NCBI GenBank assembly: GCA_037127255.1
Contig: JBANSL010000002.1
Coordinates: forward strand, 3,578,001 to 3,642,000
From: Persicaria tinctoria
Lineage: Eukaryota; Streptophyta; Magnoliopsida; Caryophyllales; Polygonaceae
Direction of reading: 5' to 3'
DNA: 64,000 nt
Each line of letters begins with the position of its first letter. The first letter of the stretch is position 1. The notes below the pieces were generated by a model, which did not search any database, was not told where the DNA came from, and worked only from the letters and a program-made list of their open reading frames with translations. Position numbers and translations under genes: made by a program. Shown one piece after another: positions 34,201 through 45,150 of the stretch.

Positions 34201-35100
34201 TCCCCACTTTAGTGCAAACACTTGCACAATGCATTTTCTTGGGTCAAATTTTGCATTGCAGGAACTCCAATCAGTGCGAGGTCAACTTGCTGCTGAGCAG
34301 TCCAGATGTTTTAAGCTTGAGGTATGCTCAACTGCATTTATGCATTCTGCTTTTGAAAATAAATATGAACACCTAAAAAGGCACTTAATCCAAAACATCA
34401 AGCTCATTTGTGCGTTTTCTTCTTGGGTCAAACATTCAAGTCCAGTTATCCTCACCTGCATTTATGTGTTTTCTTCTGTTTTAACCTTGAGGTATCCTCA
34501 ACTGCATTTATGTGCATTATTCTTAAAAAATGACGATTTTTTTACATTTGTGGCTGTGAAAGAAAAGACAACGGATTCTACTTATTGTTTCTGCTTGGGT
34601 TTGGGTGCAGTGTCAATCTGCCTGATACTTGGAACAGAGACTTGAACTTTTCTAGTTACACCTTTATACATTTTCCTCTAGTAGAAAGGCACACGTTATC
34701 TGATGCATTTGAACCTGATAAAACAGTGTTCATAACGACTTTTGGCAGGGCAAATATCAAATGATTGCAAAGAATGTAGTTCTATACAGTGCAACACATG
34801 TTGGTTCAATTTTTTTTCACTCAGTTTGACATTACATGTTCTTCATCGTCCTTTACCGCTGTCTGAATTACAATGGTTTCTGGCTTATGAAAATTTCTCT
34901 CTGTAAATTGGCAGGTTACCGTTGCTGAGCTACGACAAAGGCTACAAACAATGGAGAGTTTACAGAACGAACTTGAGCTTCTTCAAAGGCAAAAGGCTGC
35001 CTCCGAGGAAGCCGCTCTAAACTCCAAGCAAAGGCAGAGCTCTGGAGGCATGTGGAGTTGGCTTGGTGGGTCTCCTAAATCAGATGAGGAGGAGGCCTAA
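28203..35100 (+). CDS. ACBP4: Kelch-repeat acyl-CoA-binding protein (ACBP4/ACBP5 type)
   Basis: Eighteen exons join in frame to 653 residues: 28203-28352, 28749-28819, 29514-29577, 29657-29728, 29886-30080, 30240-30317, 30536-30646, 30765-30831, 31066-31127, 31306-31445, 31635-31761, 31839-31953, 32211-32299, 32855-32938, 33030-33176, 33901-34044, 34262-34321, 34915-35100. All junctions are GT-AG. The acyl-CoA-binding domain (about 14-105) shows AYPDRFYSAASY, ALLLYALYQQATLGPC and ReqSKW-like helices. Kelch repeats (about 185-480) show MYIYGGNHNGRYLNDL, LVIFGGQDANR, LLIFGGGSHATC, WFIVGGGDN and LLSFGGYNGRYNNE. A coiled coil (about 525-640) and a short C-terminus with GGMWSWLGGSPK end the protein. 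Arabidopsis ACBP4/5 are cytosolic binders of long-chain acyl-CoA. The gene looks intact. Confidence 0.95.
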
Positions 35101-35404
35101 ATCTTACAGAGCTTCAAGCCTCTCAGAATACATAGTTTTACACTTTTACTGATTTTCCCCCCTTCATATATACTTGTTATTGATCATTCTTTTTTTTTTT
35201 CTTTTTTTTTTTAAAAGCCCCTTTATAAACATATTTTCTTTTTTCACTACACGGTTATTTTTAATGACCTAAAAATAAGGTTACATTTGGTTTAATTGAA
35301 ACTATTTTAGGACTTGATCATTATCATTGCAAGGTTGGTGTATTTTGCTAATGTAGCTTATTTTTGAGGTGCAAAAGTGTTTGTACTGCTAGACGTGTGT
35401 AAGA
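35101..35404. other. 3' UTR / flank of ACBP gene
   Basis: T-rich downstream sequence, with CTTTTTTTTTTCTTTTTTTTTT near 35190. No gene. Confidence 0.4.
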
Positions 35405-35723
35405 CTAACTCCAATGGTTGTGTGCAAATGTCTAAATGTGCATTTTTTTTGACATTGTTGAGCTCCATTTGTTGCTTTTGGGGTGTGTAATGTGCAAATT
35501 TGAGCACATCACCTCCCCATGTGCAAAAACTTTTTCAAAAAGCAAGACAATTTGATTAGTGTGTTTTTTATGATTTTTGTTTTCTTTTTTGTTTTAAATT
35601 AATTGTATTTGAATGGTGTGTAAAAAATACACATTTGACCATTGGAGCAAAATACCAAAAAGTAAGGTGCATTTTTACACACCACGTGCAAATGTATACA
35701 TTATAGACAAAACCATTGTGGAT
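35405..35723. mobile_element. MITE with CTCCAATGG ends, abutting a larger element
   Basis: The left end AACTCCAATGGTTGTGTGCAA and right end ...TGCAAATGTATACATTATAG...AACCATTGTGGA form an imperfect inverted repeat. A further CCATTGGAG inside (35639) suggests nesting or internal duplication. Its right tip touches the left inverted repeat of the FAR1-bearing element, which may hide that element's target duplication. Confidence 0.55.
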
Positions 35724-36147
35724 GGGTTTGAATCTGCTGTCCTCGAGCCCATCCCCTCCCACTGTCCTTTGAGTTTAATTGGTCCATCTGGCTCTTTCAT
35801 TTTAGTCTTCTAAACCCGGTTTATTAAATCAACCCGTTTTTATATTTTTAATTAAATTGATCTTCAACCCTATTCTCAATTTCTCATCAACACCCAGAAC
35901 AGAGAACCGCCAGAGAGTTGCCGCCTTGCCGACGGTGGTTAGGGAGTTCTCATATCCATCGATCGAATGCACTGGGCTCATTCCATGGGGTTGTGTTGTT
36001 GTTTTTCGCTGCCTCGACGCATTCCGACCCCTTCTCTCCTGGCATCGTCCCACACAGAAAGAAAGAGCGTAGAGCACCGGTCGGGGCGGTGGAGCTCTCT
36101 TCCCCTTCGCCTTGTCCACCGTATCAAACCCCCTACGAAGAAATAGA

Positions 36148-36201
36148 ATGAAAGGGATGCTGGCGAACACGAGGAATCCTCTCCAACGATTCCTTTGTCA
36201 G
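36148..36201 (+). other. Possible first exon inside the FAR1 element (unidentified)
   Basis: A short ATG frame (MKGMLANTRNPLQRFLCQ) ends at CAG followed by a plausible donor GTATGTGAACC at 36202. The upstream ~250 bp are GC-rich and leader-like. I found no convincing downstream exon, so this may be the stub of a second element gene or of a captured host gene. Confidence 0.25.
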
Positions 36202-37070
36202 GTATGTGAACCCTAATATATCAGTCCCTAATTTCTCCAATTGATCTTCTTTCTCTGATGAAATTGAGTCGTTTGAAACCTCTAAATTGAGTTGTTTGTG
36301 GGGGCTATTGGTTTTGATGGGTTAGCTTGGCAATTTTGGTTGCATTGATGGTTTCAGTATCGAATGGGCTGGCTTGGTAAATTAGGGAATAGAGTATGAC
36401 AGACAGTGAAGTAAGGATTGAAGAATATTCTGACAGAGTGAATGCATATATTTTTAAACTTGGAGATCAACATTCAGTTATACACATACCAAAAGGGAAG
36501 AAATCTTGCAGAAAACAAGGATAAGATTAAATGTTCAGCATATTACTTGGCAGGTCATTGGTTTCAATGAAATCTCATCAAAGAACGTTGAGAGTTGAGA
36601 CTTAAAATCAAGTGCCTAGTTCAGTTTGTAGGTCAACTTAGATGTGTCAAATTCCATGGTGTCATAAATTTAAGTAGGAAACACTACACATCGTGACCAA
36701 AGCGAGCAAGCTAATCATCTACAATTGTGAGACAAGAAATCACTCTATAGTCATCAGGAAAACAATATATTTTCTTAACTACAAGTAAATTGCTGTCACT
36801 GGCAAACCCCAAAACTAAGAAATCTATTAGCTATTCCTCCATCAGAACACTATTATTTATGATGTTCATAAAAAAATCATCAACCCATAAAAAATAGCAT
36901 AAACAAATTCCTCCACGTTGCATATTGACAACCAACTTCTACTTGCTTTAACACAAAGGTGTTAGATCTATAGTTATAAGCTAATGACAGGTAAGCAACA
37001 ACCCTTTGTAAACTAGAGAAACAGACAATTTTGTCAATGAATTAGGGAAAACTAAGTGATGAAATTTTTT

Positions 37071-37141
37071 AGCCTATTAGCTCAAATGGTAGAGCAATGT
37101 GTTTTTACACATCGGTGTGAGTTCGAATCTCACATAGGCTT
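37071..37141 (+). tRNA. tRNA-like gene with a 6-nt anticodon loop (Lys-UUU-like)
   Basis: A full cloverleaf folds by hand. The acceptor stem AGCCTAT/ATAGGCT has 7 pairs, U8-A9 is present, the D stem GCTC/GAGC has 4 pairs, the anticodon stem ATGTG/CACAT has 5 pairs and the T stem GTGAG/CTCAC has 5 pairs with loop TTCGAAT. The A box (TAGCTCAAATGG) and B box (AGTTCGAATC) are intact. The anticodon loop is TTTTTA, one base short of the normal seven, and the variable region is only four bases. No T-run terminator follows closely. It may be a tRNA-derived relic or an unusual tRNA. UUU as anticodon is inference. Confidence 0.6.
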
Positions 37142-37332
37142 CAAAAATTTATCATTAAAGCTTGAATAAGTAATCTGAGAAGCACCAGTTGAAATAGAAG
37201 ATTAGCAAAAACTTTCTTCCAAATATTCTGCAGAACTTAGTTTAGCAAAAATCAGTTTAAGAATACTAATCTAATACATATAAATTACTTAACACCATGT
37301 TTTACTATGCCAACAATATAGCAAAAAGAGAA

Positions 37333-37556
37333 ATCTTGGACACCAACATATATAGCAAAGCATTAACAAGGTTGACTTGAAATCAGAAACATCTTCAAAA
37401 TCTTAGACACCAACATATATATATAGCAGAACATTAACAAGGTTGACTTGAAATCAACAACATCTTCAAAATCTTGGACACCAACATATATAGCAGAACA
37501 TCAACAAGGTTGACTTGAAATCAGCAACATCTTCACAATCTTGGACACCAGCACAC
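37333..37556. repeat. Tandem repeat, ~69-bp unit, three copies plus part
   Basis: The unit starting ATCTTGGACACCAACATATA, with AACAAGGTTGACTTGAAATC inside, occurs at about 37333, 37402 and 37470, with a partial fourth near 37538. The second copy has an expanded TATATATA. It lies inside the FAR1 element, downstream of its gene. Confidence 0.9.
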
Positions 37557-37702
37557 CTCAAGGGTTGAAAAGTCATGCATCACTAGTTTGAAGGAGTTTA
37601 GCATAGGCATCATAGTCATCACACTAGATCAATAAGATAAGGCTTAGTGTAGGAAATAATTTTTAGGGGATTAAACTTGAAAATAGACAATATTAAGAAT
37701 GC

Positions 37703-40222
37703 TAAAATGACAAAACCTGTTGCAGAACGTTAAGCAAAGAACTTTGTTGAGCTGGAGCATTCATTTTGTTAACCTGTACATATTAACATAAACGTGAAAT
37801 CATCTTACTGTAAATCAGTGCTTGAACCATCCTACTATTATAGATTGATAAGTAATCTGAAAAAATGATAATATTAAAGAACCATCCTACTATAAATCAT
37901 CCAAACGTGACAAAATACAAGGATAATAGGCAGAAAAGTAATCTGGAATTATTATACCTGTGTAAGATGGTTTAGTTCGCCATTGATCATAGGTTGCTCT
38001 ACTTGATGACCAATAAAAGTTTGCGCATGATCATCTAATAATGCATTTTTCTTCACTCTTTTGGATCGTTTTGTCTTTTCAAGAGGACCTTTTGGCCTTT
38101 TACTGGACTGATGTCCAAGCTTTGGCTTTAACTTTAAGGCTGCAACTGTTTTCATCTGACTAGGATCACTTCCTTGTACTTGACAACTTTCGGGAGTGGA
38201 TTGTAAATGGTTCCCTCTTAAACTAAAATCCACTTCTCTGCCCAAATTGATGAGACTCTCTTTCACAAGACTATAAGCTTCCTCAGATTCTGCCGCTCTA
38301 GTGGCCAGATGAGTAGATAAACGACATAAATCTCTATAACGCCTTCCCATCGCTACTTTCGGGTCTAAATCAATCAAACTCTGATTGATAACTTTTGCAC
38401 TCCCTTTTTTTGCATCATTTGTCCATCTTTTCAAGATGTATCTTTGAGGAATTCTTATAATACCCTGGTCAGAGTATATCTTCAATATGTGACAGCACAA
38501 TATACCACCAAACTCAAATTTTCTACAGCTGCAAGATATCGTTTCTGAACTCTTATCATACGAGACAACATAGCTTGATCGCTTCATGACAGGCTTGATA
38601 ATATACTTCACAATCTGTCCAACCCCACCATCCAAAGGCTTTTCAACCATACAGTCAAAAGCCTTAGACAATTCAGCTTGAAATAATTTGAACACCTCTG
38701 GTGTATACACGTTTGCTGCATGCTTCAGAATTTCACAAGTAATAGGCAATACCACTTTACTCTGACTGGCTTTGAAATCTGCGACCATCTCATTATATCG
38801 ACGATCATCTAGTAGCCGCTGAAAGTGTTCAAAAAACCTAGGCAAATCATGTTTAGAACTGACGTAGTGCTTGATGACCTTGTTCATGCTCTCGCTTCGT
38901 TGTGTACTCATCATCTCTACACAAAAAGTATCCCGCCCATAAACTAATGCCCATTTTTCTTTGATTTTGAACATCCTCTTTAGCCAGTCATTGTCTTGTA
39001 AATGATACTTTTGCAACATGTCATCCCACGACTTCAAAAAATCTTCCTCATAATCATGATCATAGACGCGGCTCTTGAATACTGTCGAAAAATCTTTGAA
39101 CCTCTCATATACACCACTCAAATGAATGGCCGCGTTCTGAAAAATGTGCCATATACACAACCGATGCTTAGTCTCTGGCCATTGTTCTTTAAGTGCTTTC
39201 GACATTGCAGCGTCTTGATCGGTGATCATCGTCTTTGGTAATTTTCCACCCATAGCCTTCACAAATGTGTCAAATAACCACATAAAAGAATCTGATGTCT
39301 CATCATATAACAATGCAACACCAAAAATAATGGTATTTTTATGATGATTCTCTCCAACGAATAAAGCAATTGGTCGCCCATCCTTATATTTGCGATATGT
39401 AGTATCAAAGCATACTACATCACCGAAATCACCATAGTCCGATACCATTCTTGCATCTGCCCAAAATATATTTGTGATCAAATCATCTTCATCCACTTGA
39501 ATAGCATAAAAGAAGTTAGGGTCTTCTATTTGCATGGATTGCAAGTACCCCAGAACATTTTGTGTTTCACCTGGCCTGATTTTTACATTGCGCTTACTTC
39601 GCAAGTAATTGTTATAATCCACACGAACAAATCCAAGACTGTCACGACCTCCCGCTTGCTTTGTCATGAACTCAAAGGCATTTCTGGGGGCAATACCTGA
39701 CTTATCAGCCATATCTACCTTTATTGCTTGCGACGTTGACACCTTTCGATGCGATCTGAATAAATGAGCCTTACTTGGACTAGCCAAGATGTGATTATGC
39801 TCAGGAATAAAATTCACAACAGTATACTTTGGTGTATGACGACGACAAATTTTCATCATAGCTAAACAGCCAAATCTTGTCTCTGGTCGATGAGATTTGT
39901 AGACGTCATCTCGCCTATCTGATCCCCTTTTACCCTCACATGAACAAACAAATTTCCTATCCACCACTATCTCCTTTGGTCCATGTGACTTGCTTTTTCG
40001 AACGGAGAAACCAATTTCCTTTGCATAAGCATTGTAAAATTCATAAGCAGAATCTTCGGTTTCAAACTCCATGCCAACTATTGGTATCATTGCTTTAGAT
40101 ATCTTTTCATGGATGACCTTTTCAATTTCATTATCGACGCCCAAATCAGTATGATCCTTTTCATTCTCAAATTCCAAACGTCTTTGTGGTTGAGCTTGTA
40201 CTTCTGGTATAGTAGAATCCAT
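37703..40222 (-). CDS. FAR1/FHY3-like MULE transposase gene
   Basis: The main exon (37958-40222) starts at the ATG at 40222, the open frame above it using only a TTG. An N-terminal FAR1 DNA-binding zinc motif (about 50-145) is followed by the MULE nuclease with CFDTTYRK (aspartate near 273), FGVALLYDETSDSFMWLF, MITDQDAAM (aspartate near 335) and CIWHIFQNA. A conserved TQRSESMN follows. A SWIM zinc finger CSCRKFEFGG...CCHIL lies near 564-580, and the tail is basic. The frame stops at 37952, but ACACAG/GTATAA there is a donor. An acceptor at 37775 joins a second exon 37703-37774 in frame (24 codons with stop), giving about 778 residues; this splice is inference. All key motifs look intact. It sits between inverted repeats, so a transposase is likelier than a domesticated FRS gene. 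Confidence 0.85.
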
Positions 40223-40286
40223 TGCCTTCAAAATTATTCAAATGTAAATAATCGTTACATACATATATAAGATATAAGATTATAAG

Positions 40287-40450
40287 AATATGTTCATAAC
40301 TTATTTAGCAACTAAGCATGCAATTAATGTGGAATCAATTGCCTTCAAGAATATGTTCAAATCTTATTTAGCAACTAAGCGTGCAATTAATGTAAAATCC
40401 ATTGCCTTCAAGAATATGTTCAAATCTTATTTAGCAACTAAGCGTACAAA
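40287..40450 (-). repeat. ~70-bp tandem repeats upstream of the FAR1-like gene
   Basis: The unit with CTTATTTAGCAACTAAGC and AATTAATGTRRAATCMATTG recurs at about 40296, 40362 and 40428. Part of the unit (CCATTGCCTTCAA) also matches the start-codon region of the gene at 40219-40231, so the array seems to have grown from the 5' end of the gene. Confidence 0.85.
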
Positions 40451-40943
40451 CCTAAGTCTTAATTTGGGTGAATTGAAAAGGTTGAATTTGCAAAGCTTGC
40501 AATTAATGTGGAAATCAATCTTTAATTTCAAATAACTACTTACTGTGTGGCTGTATCATCAAAAACTATAAGAGTAGAGGTTGTACCTTGTGTTGGCTAT
40601 GGCAAGGGAGGCCCCGACGATGTCACCGACTTCGGCAGCGGGCACCTAGTGAGACTTGAGAGAGAGTTTAGAGTCCAAGGTATGCAGCGGGCACCCTGGC
40701 AATGTCACCGACTTTGGCGCCCTAGGTATATCAAGGGAAGAAGATGAATCGATAGTAGTATAGCATGTCAAGATTGAGACTTGAGAGAGGGTTTAGGTTA
40801 GGGCCGGTGTTCATGAACCATCAGATTTATTTAATATTCAATGAACCGGGTTTAGTAGAGTAAAATGAAAGAGCCAGTTGGACCAATTAAACTCAAAGGA
40901 CAGTGGGAGGGGATTGGCCTTGGGAGAGCAGATTCGAACCCAT

Positions 40944-41580
40944 AGTCTAAAAGGTTATTGCTTCTCTTTTTTACCTTCTCTTTCTTTTGGATTTCAATTT
41001 GGAATCAAGAAGTTTACTATTCAATCTTAGAGTCTCGATAATGATAACACTCACCAATTTCACGTGTGTACGTGTTTTAAATCGGGTAAATTACAAAGTC
41101 CATCAAAGTTGCAAGCTTTTACTTGTTTTCAAGTCATTCCAATTAAGTCATTAAATTTTTTTTTTTAATGTGTTCAATGATACATACTCTAATCTATCCA
41201 TAAAAAAAAATATAATTCTTTTTTAGATTGGCACAATTTTTTTTAATAAGATAATTTTAGCTTTTTTAAAAAATGTGCAAATTTTGTTTAAAAAACTTAT
41301 ACTACGTATTTTTTTTTTACCGAAGGTAGTATTAAATAACCCACGAAGGAAAATATTCCCTTTAAAAAGTGTTTTTCTCCATCAAACTCTCCTAAATTGC
41401 AAGTGATTTTGTGAAAGTTATTCATAATAATTGATGTAGAGTTCACACGACCTTGTGATAAAGGAGATCGATGCAATCATTTTAATAGTTTAGACTTTAG
41501 AGACTTGGTAAATGAGACTTAAAGTTTAAAGAGGAAATTGGACAAACTAACTCTAAATCCGAAAATCTTTGTGCCTATAA
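40944..41580. other. Intergenic, AT-rich
   Basis: No gene or defined repeat. The flank just before 41580 (CCGAAAATCTTTGTGCC) resembles sequence after the next element (CCGAAATCTTTGCGTCC near 43003). Confidence 0.4.
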
Positions 41581-42991
41581 GAGCAAGTCCAACAGCTCTT
41601 GTAAAATTTCTCTAAAATAGAGATAAAAATACCAAAATCTCTAAAAAATTTACACTCTAATTCCAACAGATTCTCTATTATACAGATTTCTGCATTTATT
41701 ATATAGTATAATAAATACATAAAATTTTAATATAATAAATACATTTATTAAGAAAAACTAATTCTAATTGATTGTTCAGTAGCAAGCTCTTCATGTCGAG
41801 TCTTCGACCAACAAGAAATCGAAGTAGAAACCGAACAGAAACAGCAACATGATGGAGTATATCTATATTGACATGAGCTTTCCTGATTTGGGCCAATTCA
41901 ACTTTTGCAACCAATTGTTGCTGTGCATTAATACCTTCACACCCTTAATTAAGGATCCATAGTGTATATATCATAACATCTCACTAATCAAACTGTGAGA
42001 ATCATGAAGAGAAGCTTGATTCAATGTGCACATCAGTAGTAAAAATGCATCACAATCAAAGTAACATGAAATCGACTACACACTGTTCAGATCAGTAGTA
42101 AGTTTAGTACCATCTTCACTTCGAGCAACATGAAACCGAAACTAAAAACGCATCACAATCAAAGTTGAACATTCATTCCTTCTCTCGGAACAATCTGTTG
42201 CTATTCAGCAGTTTAGAAAGTTCAGTAGCAAGTACCATGAAACCAATTGATTGTTTTCAGTAGCAGGCTCCTCACTTCGACCAACAAGAAATCTAAAACA
42301 AAAATTCAGTAGCAATTGAACAAAAACAACATGAAATCGACTACGATGTTCAGATCTGTAGCCCATGACCGCAACATCAGAAGGAGAATGAGCAATTAGA
42401 ACACCAATGTATGACAGCAAAATAAACCTAAATTAATTTGAACGGCAATTGAAACCTAAATGAATTTGAACGCCAATTGAAGCGCAACAACAATCAAAAT
42501 CAGCAAATTCAATCAAACGGAAACAGCAAGAAAAATCGGTAAACGGGAAGCTATAGCAAGTAAGCAATAATCAAAACATGAGGCAATCGGTAAACGAATC
42601 GAACAACAATCAAAACACAGCAACAACAATCGAAATCTATAGCAAGTAAGCAACAATCGAACCGTGACCGGAGTGCCCGAGCACACCAGACGAACACAAC
42701 GCAAAACCGAACCAAGGCAAATCGAAACAACAAATAGGAATTAAAAATCTAAACAAGAATTCCATTGGAAGGGGTTGGGGTTGGGGACGGGGACGGGGAC
42801 TGGGACTGGTGAACCCATTCAATTTTAGCGTTTTCCTCCCTTTCTCTATATTTACATATTTTTTCTCTCTCTCTCCCTTCCAATTTTTCTATTTTATAGG
42901 AGGGTTTGCAAAAGCGGTTGGACCTAAAAACTCCATCTTTTCTCTAGAATTTCCACTTTTCTCTATTTTACAAGAGCTGTTGGGCTTGCTC
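41581..42991. mobile_element. PIF/Harbinger-type non-autonomous element (TAA target duplication)
   Basis: Left end GAGCAAGTCCAACAGCTCTT and right end (complement GAGCAAGCCCAACAGCTCTT) match over about 30 bp at 1 difference in the first 20. Flanking TAA triplets are present at 41578-41580 and 42992-42994. The 1.4-kb interior has repeated motifs (TTCAGTAGCAAG, GAAACAGCAAC, AACAATCAAAA) but no transposase frame. Confidence 0.85.
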
Positions 42992-42994
42992 TAA

Positions 42995-43579
42995 CCCACT
43001 ATCCGAAATCTTTGCGTCCATAACCCGAAAATCTTTACACCCATTATTCATTTCCATAAAAAATTATTATAAATACCATAAAATAGGTTATTGCAACATT
43101 CGTCTAAAAATATAATTTCCTATATTTTATTTCTTTAAGGGCTGAAATTCGAAAATTGAACCAATTTATTTAAATAAATCACAAATCCAGTCTATAAAAA
43201 AAATACTCTGCTTTTATTTATTTTCATCGACTCCATTTGTTAAAGAAAATATGTCGTTTAATATTTATACACGTTTTTTAAAATGATAAAACCTATATAA
43301 ATTATCAAATTTTTTTACCCTAGTTGTTATAAATTCGTACTTAATAGTTATAGGTTTGAAATTATTTTAAAAAATTACTATATTTTATATAAATTTTAAC
43401 CCCTAAAATAAACGTGAATTGGAGAGATATTTTTTTTTTTTGGTTTCATGCATTGGAGAGATTATTAATTTAACAATTCATTAGACCAAAAATTAATTAA
43501 TTTAACAATTCAGCCATTAAAATAAAAAGTTAGATTAGATAATAACCCTGAATTCGTGAAGGGACCGGACCATCTCCAT
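42995..43579. other. Intergenic with a decayed MITE-like stretch
   Basis: AT-rich. 43220-43420 vaguely follows the layout of Stowaway family B (paired ATGATAAAA/TATATAAA blocks), but its tips are lost. No gene. Confidence 0.35.
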
Positions 43580-43599
43580 CAATCGACCAAACTCTTTGG

Positions 43600-44048
43600 G
43601 TTGCATAAACCCAAGAAACGCTTTACAGTTTACACAGATCGCCCACACATCCGGAGAGAACCCTCTCTCTCGATTTCCCCTGTTTCAGTATTTGATACCG
43701 ACACCAGCTTCTCCGCTCTCCATATCCCGCTCTGTCCTCTGCGGTTTCAATCGGTCGCACGAATCTCTCCTGTTCGGAGAACGCAGTGCATTGGCGCCTT
43801 GGCGCCTTGGCGGTGTGTGTTGTTTGCGCTATTCGCCGCATTTCTCTTCTTCCTCCGTCCGTTTCTCGCTACGCAGCAGAAGCGCAAACACCTCTTCATC
43901 CCTCTTTGCCCTTCTGGCGAATTTCTCACATCCGCCGACATCTCAGAATCTATATGCGCACTTCAGTTTGTTAGGGTTGGGTCAGCCTCTGGCGGATTTC
44001 AGTCGTCGAGCGGATCTTCCGGCTCGCCGGAGGCCTGCGTGTGAACTG
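43600..44048 (+). promoter_or_regulatory. Probable leader exon and promoter of the PWWP gene
   Basis: GC-richer, CT-rich leader-like sequence ends at GAACTG followed by a strong donor GTAAGTCG at 44049. The matching acceptor is GATGACAG ending at 45148, two bases before the start codon. Long overlapping frames here are probably non-coding. Splicing gives a leader intron of about 1.1 kb. Confidence 0.5.
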
Positions 44049-45150
44049 GTAAGTCGAATTCCAGATCTTCTAATTTCTGGTCCGCGGGGCTCTTGTAAGT
44101 TATTGTGGAATTTTTCTAGGGTTTGGTTTTATTTTTGAGGACACTGTCCAAATTAGGTTGTCTGGAGCGAGAGAGAGCTAAAAAATTGTTTTTTTGTTTG
44201 GTCGGATTGGGCGAATTAGGGTTTAGTGGTGGTAGGGGTTCCACGAAATACGACTTCTAAATTTCGATTTATCTAGGTAAAGATACGATTTGATGAACTG
44301 TGCTATCAATTATGCGATTCGTTTGTTGGTTCAATCTTTGCTACATTTAATGGATGTGCCATACCTTTTCATGACATGGAATATGCTAATTATTACTTGA
44401 GAATTCGTTGAAACTATGACCTCCACCTCTCATATGTGAAGATTTGGGATTTGCATCTGATCTTTAGAGAAGTGGTGTTTATGTTTTTTTGTTCATCTAG
44501 GAGCTGTGTGCATATACTTCATCTGAGTGTAATTGTTAAAGTTAATTCCAGTCACATTATTGAACAGCATAAAAGTTTGCACTCTTGCCTCTATCATACT
44601 CTTTTGATTGACAATGCATCAGACACTCTTAGGGCGGTCGGGTTGTATTTATGGAACCAGAAAAAAAGAGTAAAGGAAACAAATCTTGTCCATTTATTCA
44701 TTAATCTAACTTTAATCCAAACTCATGCATTCCCATTTTCTGTATAAATTTGGTTTTATTACCCCAATTTCATCCATCATATTTGTCATTGGATAACAAA
44801 ATGAGAAAATCTTTCCCTCACACTCTCTTCTATGGACTAACAAATGTGAAGAACTTAGACCATAACCTATTCACTGTTCATTCAAATTATACCATCGCAA
44901 TTCTTTCCCTTTCCGTTTCCGTAAATTTCAACCAAACAGGCTCTTAGTAATAAATATGTAAAAGTTATAGCATCTTTCATTTCTGAAACTCTAGTTACTT
45001 TTAAGGTTTCATGCTAAATGGGCTTTAGCTGCTCTAGCTATAGCCGTATAGGTTATCACCTGCGATTAACCAAATTTATATTCATCATATTTACTTATGA
45101 GGTTTTTGATCTAGTGACATTGTAATCATCTACTTATTTGGATGACAGAG

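Larger units (their letters stand above)
35722..40943. mobile_element. FAR1-type Mutator-like element (~5.2 kb) with ~105-bp inverted repeats
   Basis: Left terminal repeat (35722-35831) and right terminal repeat (40834-40943) are inverted copies at roughly 88-90% identity by eye. They share CCCCTCCCACTGTCCTTTGA, GTTTAATTGGTCCA and TGGCTCTTTCATTTTA. A FAR1/MULE transposase gene lies inside on the minus strand, which is the expected content. No target duplication could be seen: the left flank is occupied by a MITE and the right flank reads AGTCTAAAAG. The element separates two genes that are neighbours in Arabidopsis, as I recall. Its mobility today is unknown. Confidence 0.72.

Noticed and set aside
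37317..37560. CRISPR-like array in the 69-bp repeats
   Set aside because: The units are contiguous tandem repeats without unique spacers, in a plant genome.
43556..44138. Two long overlapping plus-strand frames (162 and 180 codons)
   Set aside because: They coincide with a CT-rich leader that ends at a strong donor. Both are low-complexity, and each would have to be read instead of the PWWP protein.
45142..45150. Upstream ATG as the PWWP start
   Set aside because: It sits before the acceptor GATGACAG and would be removed with the leader intron.
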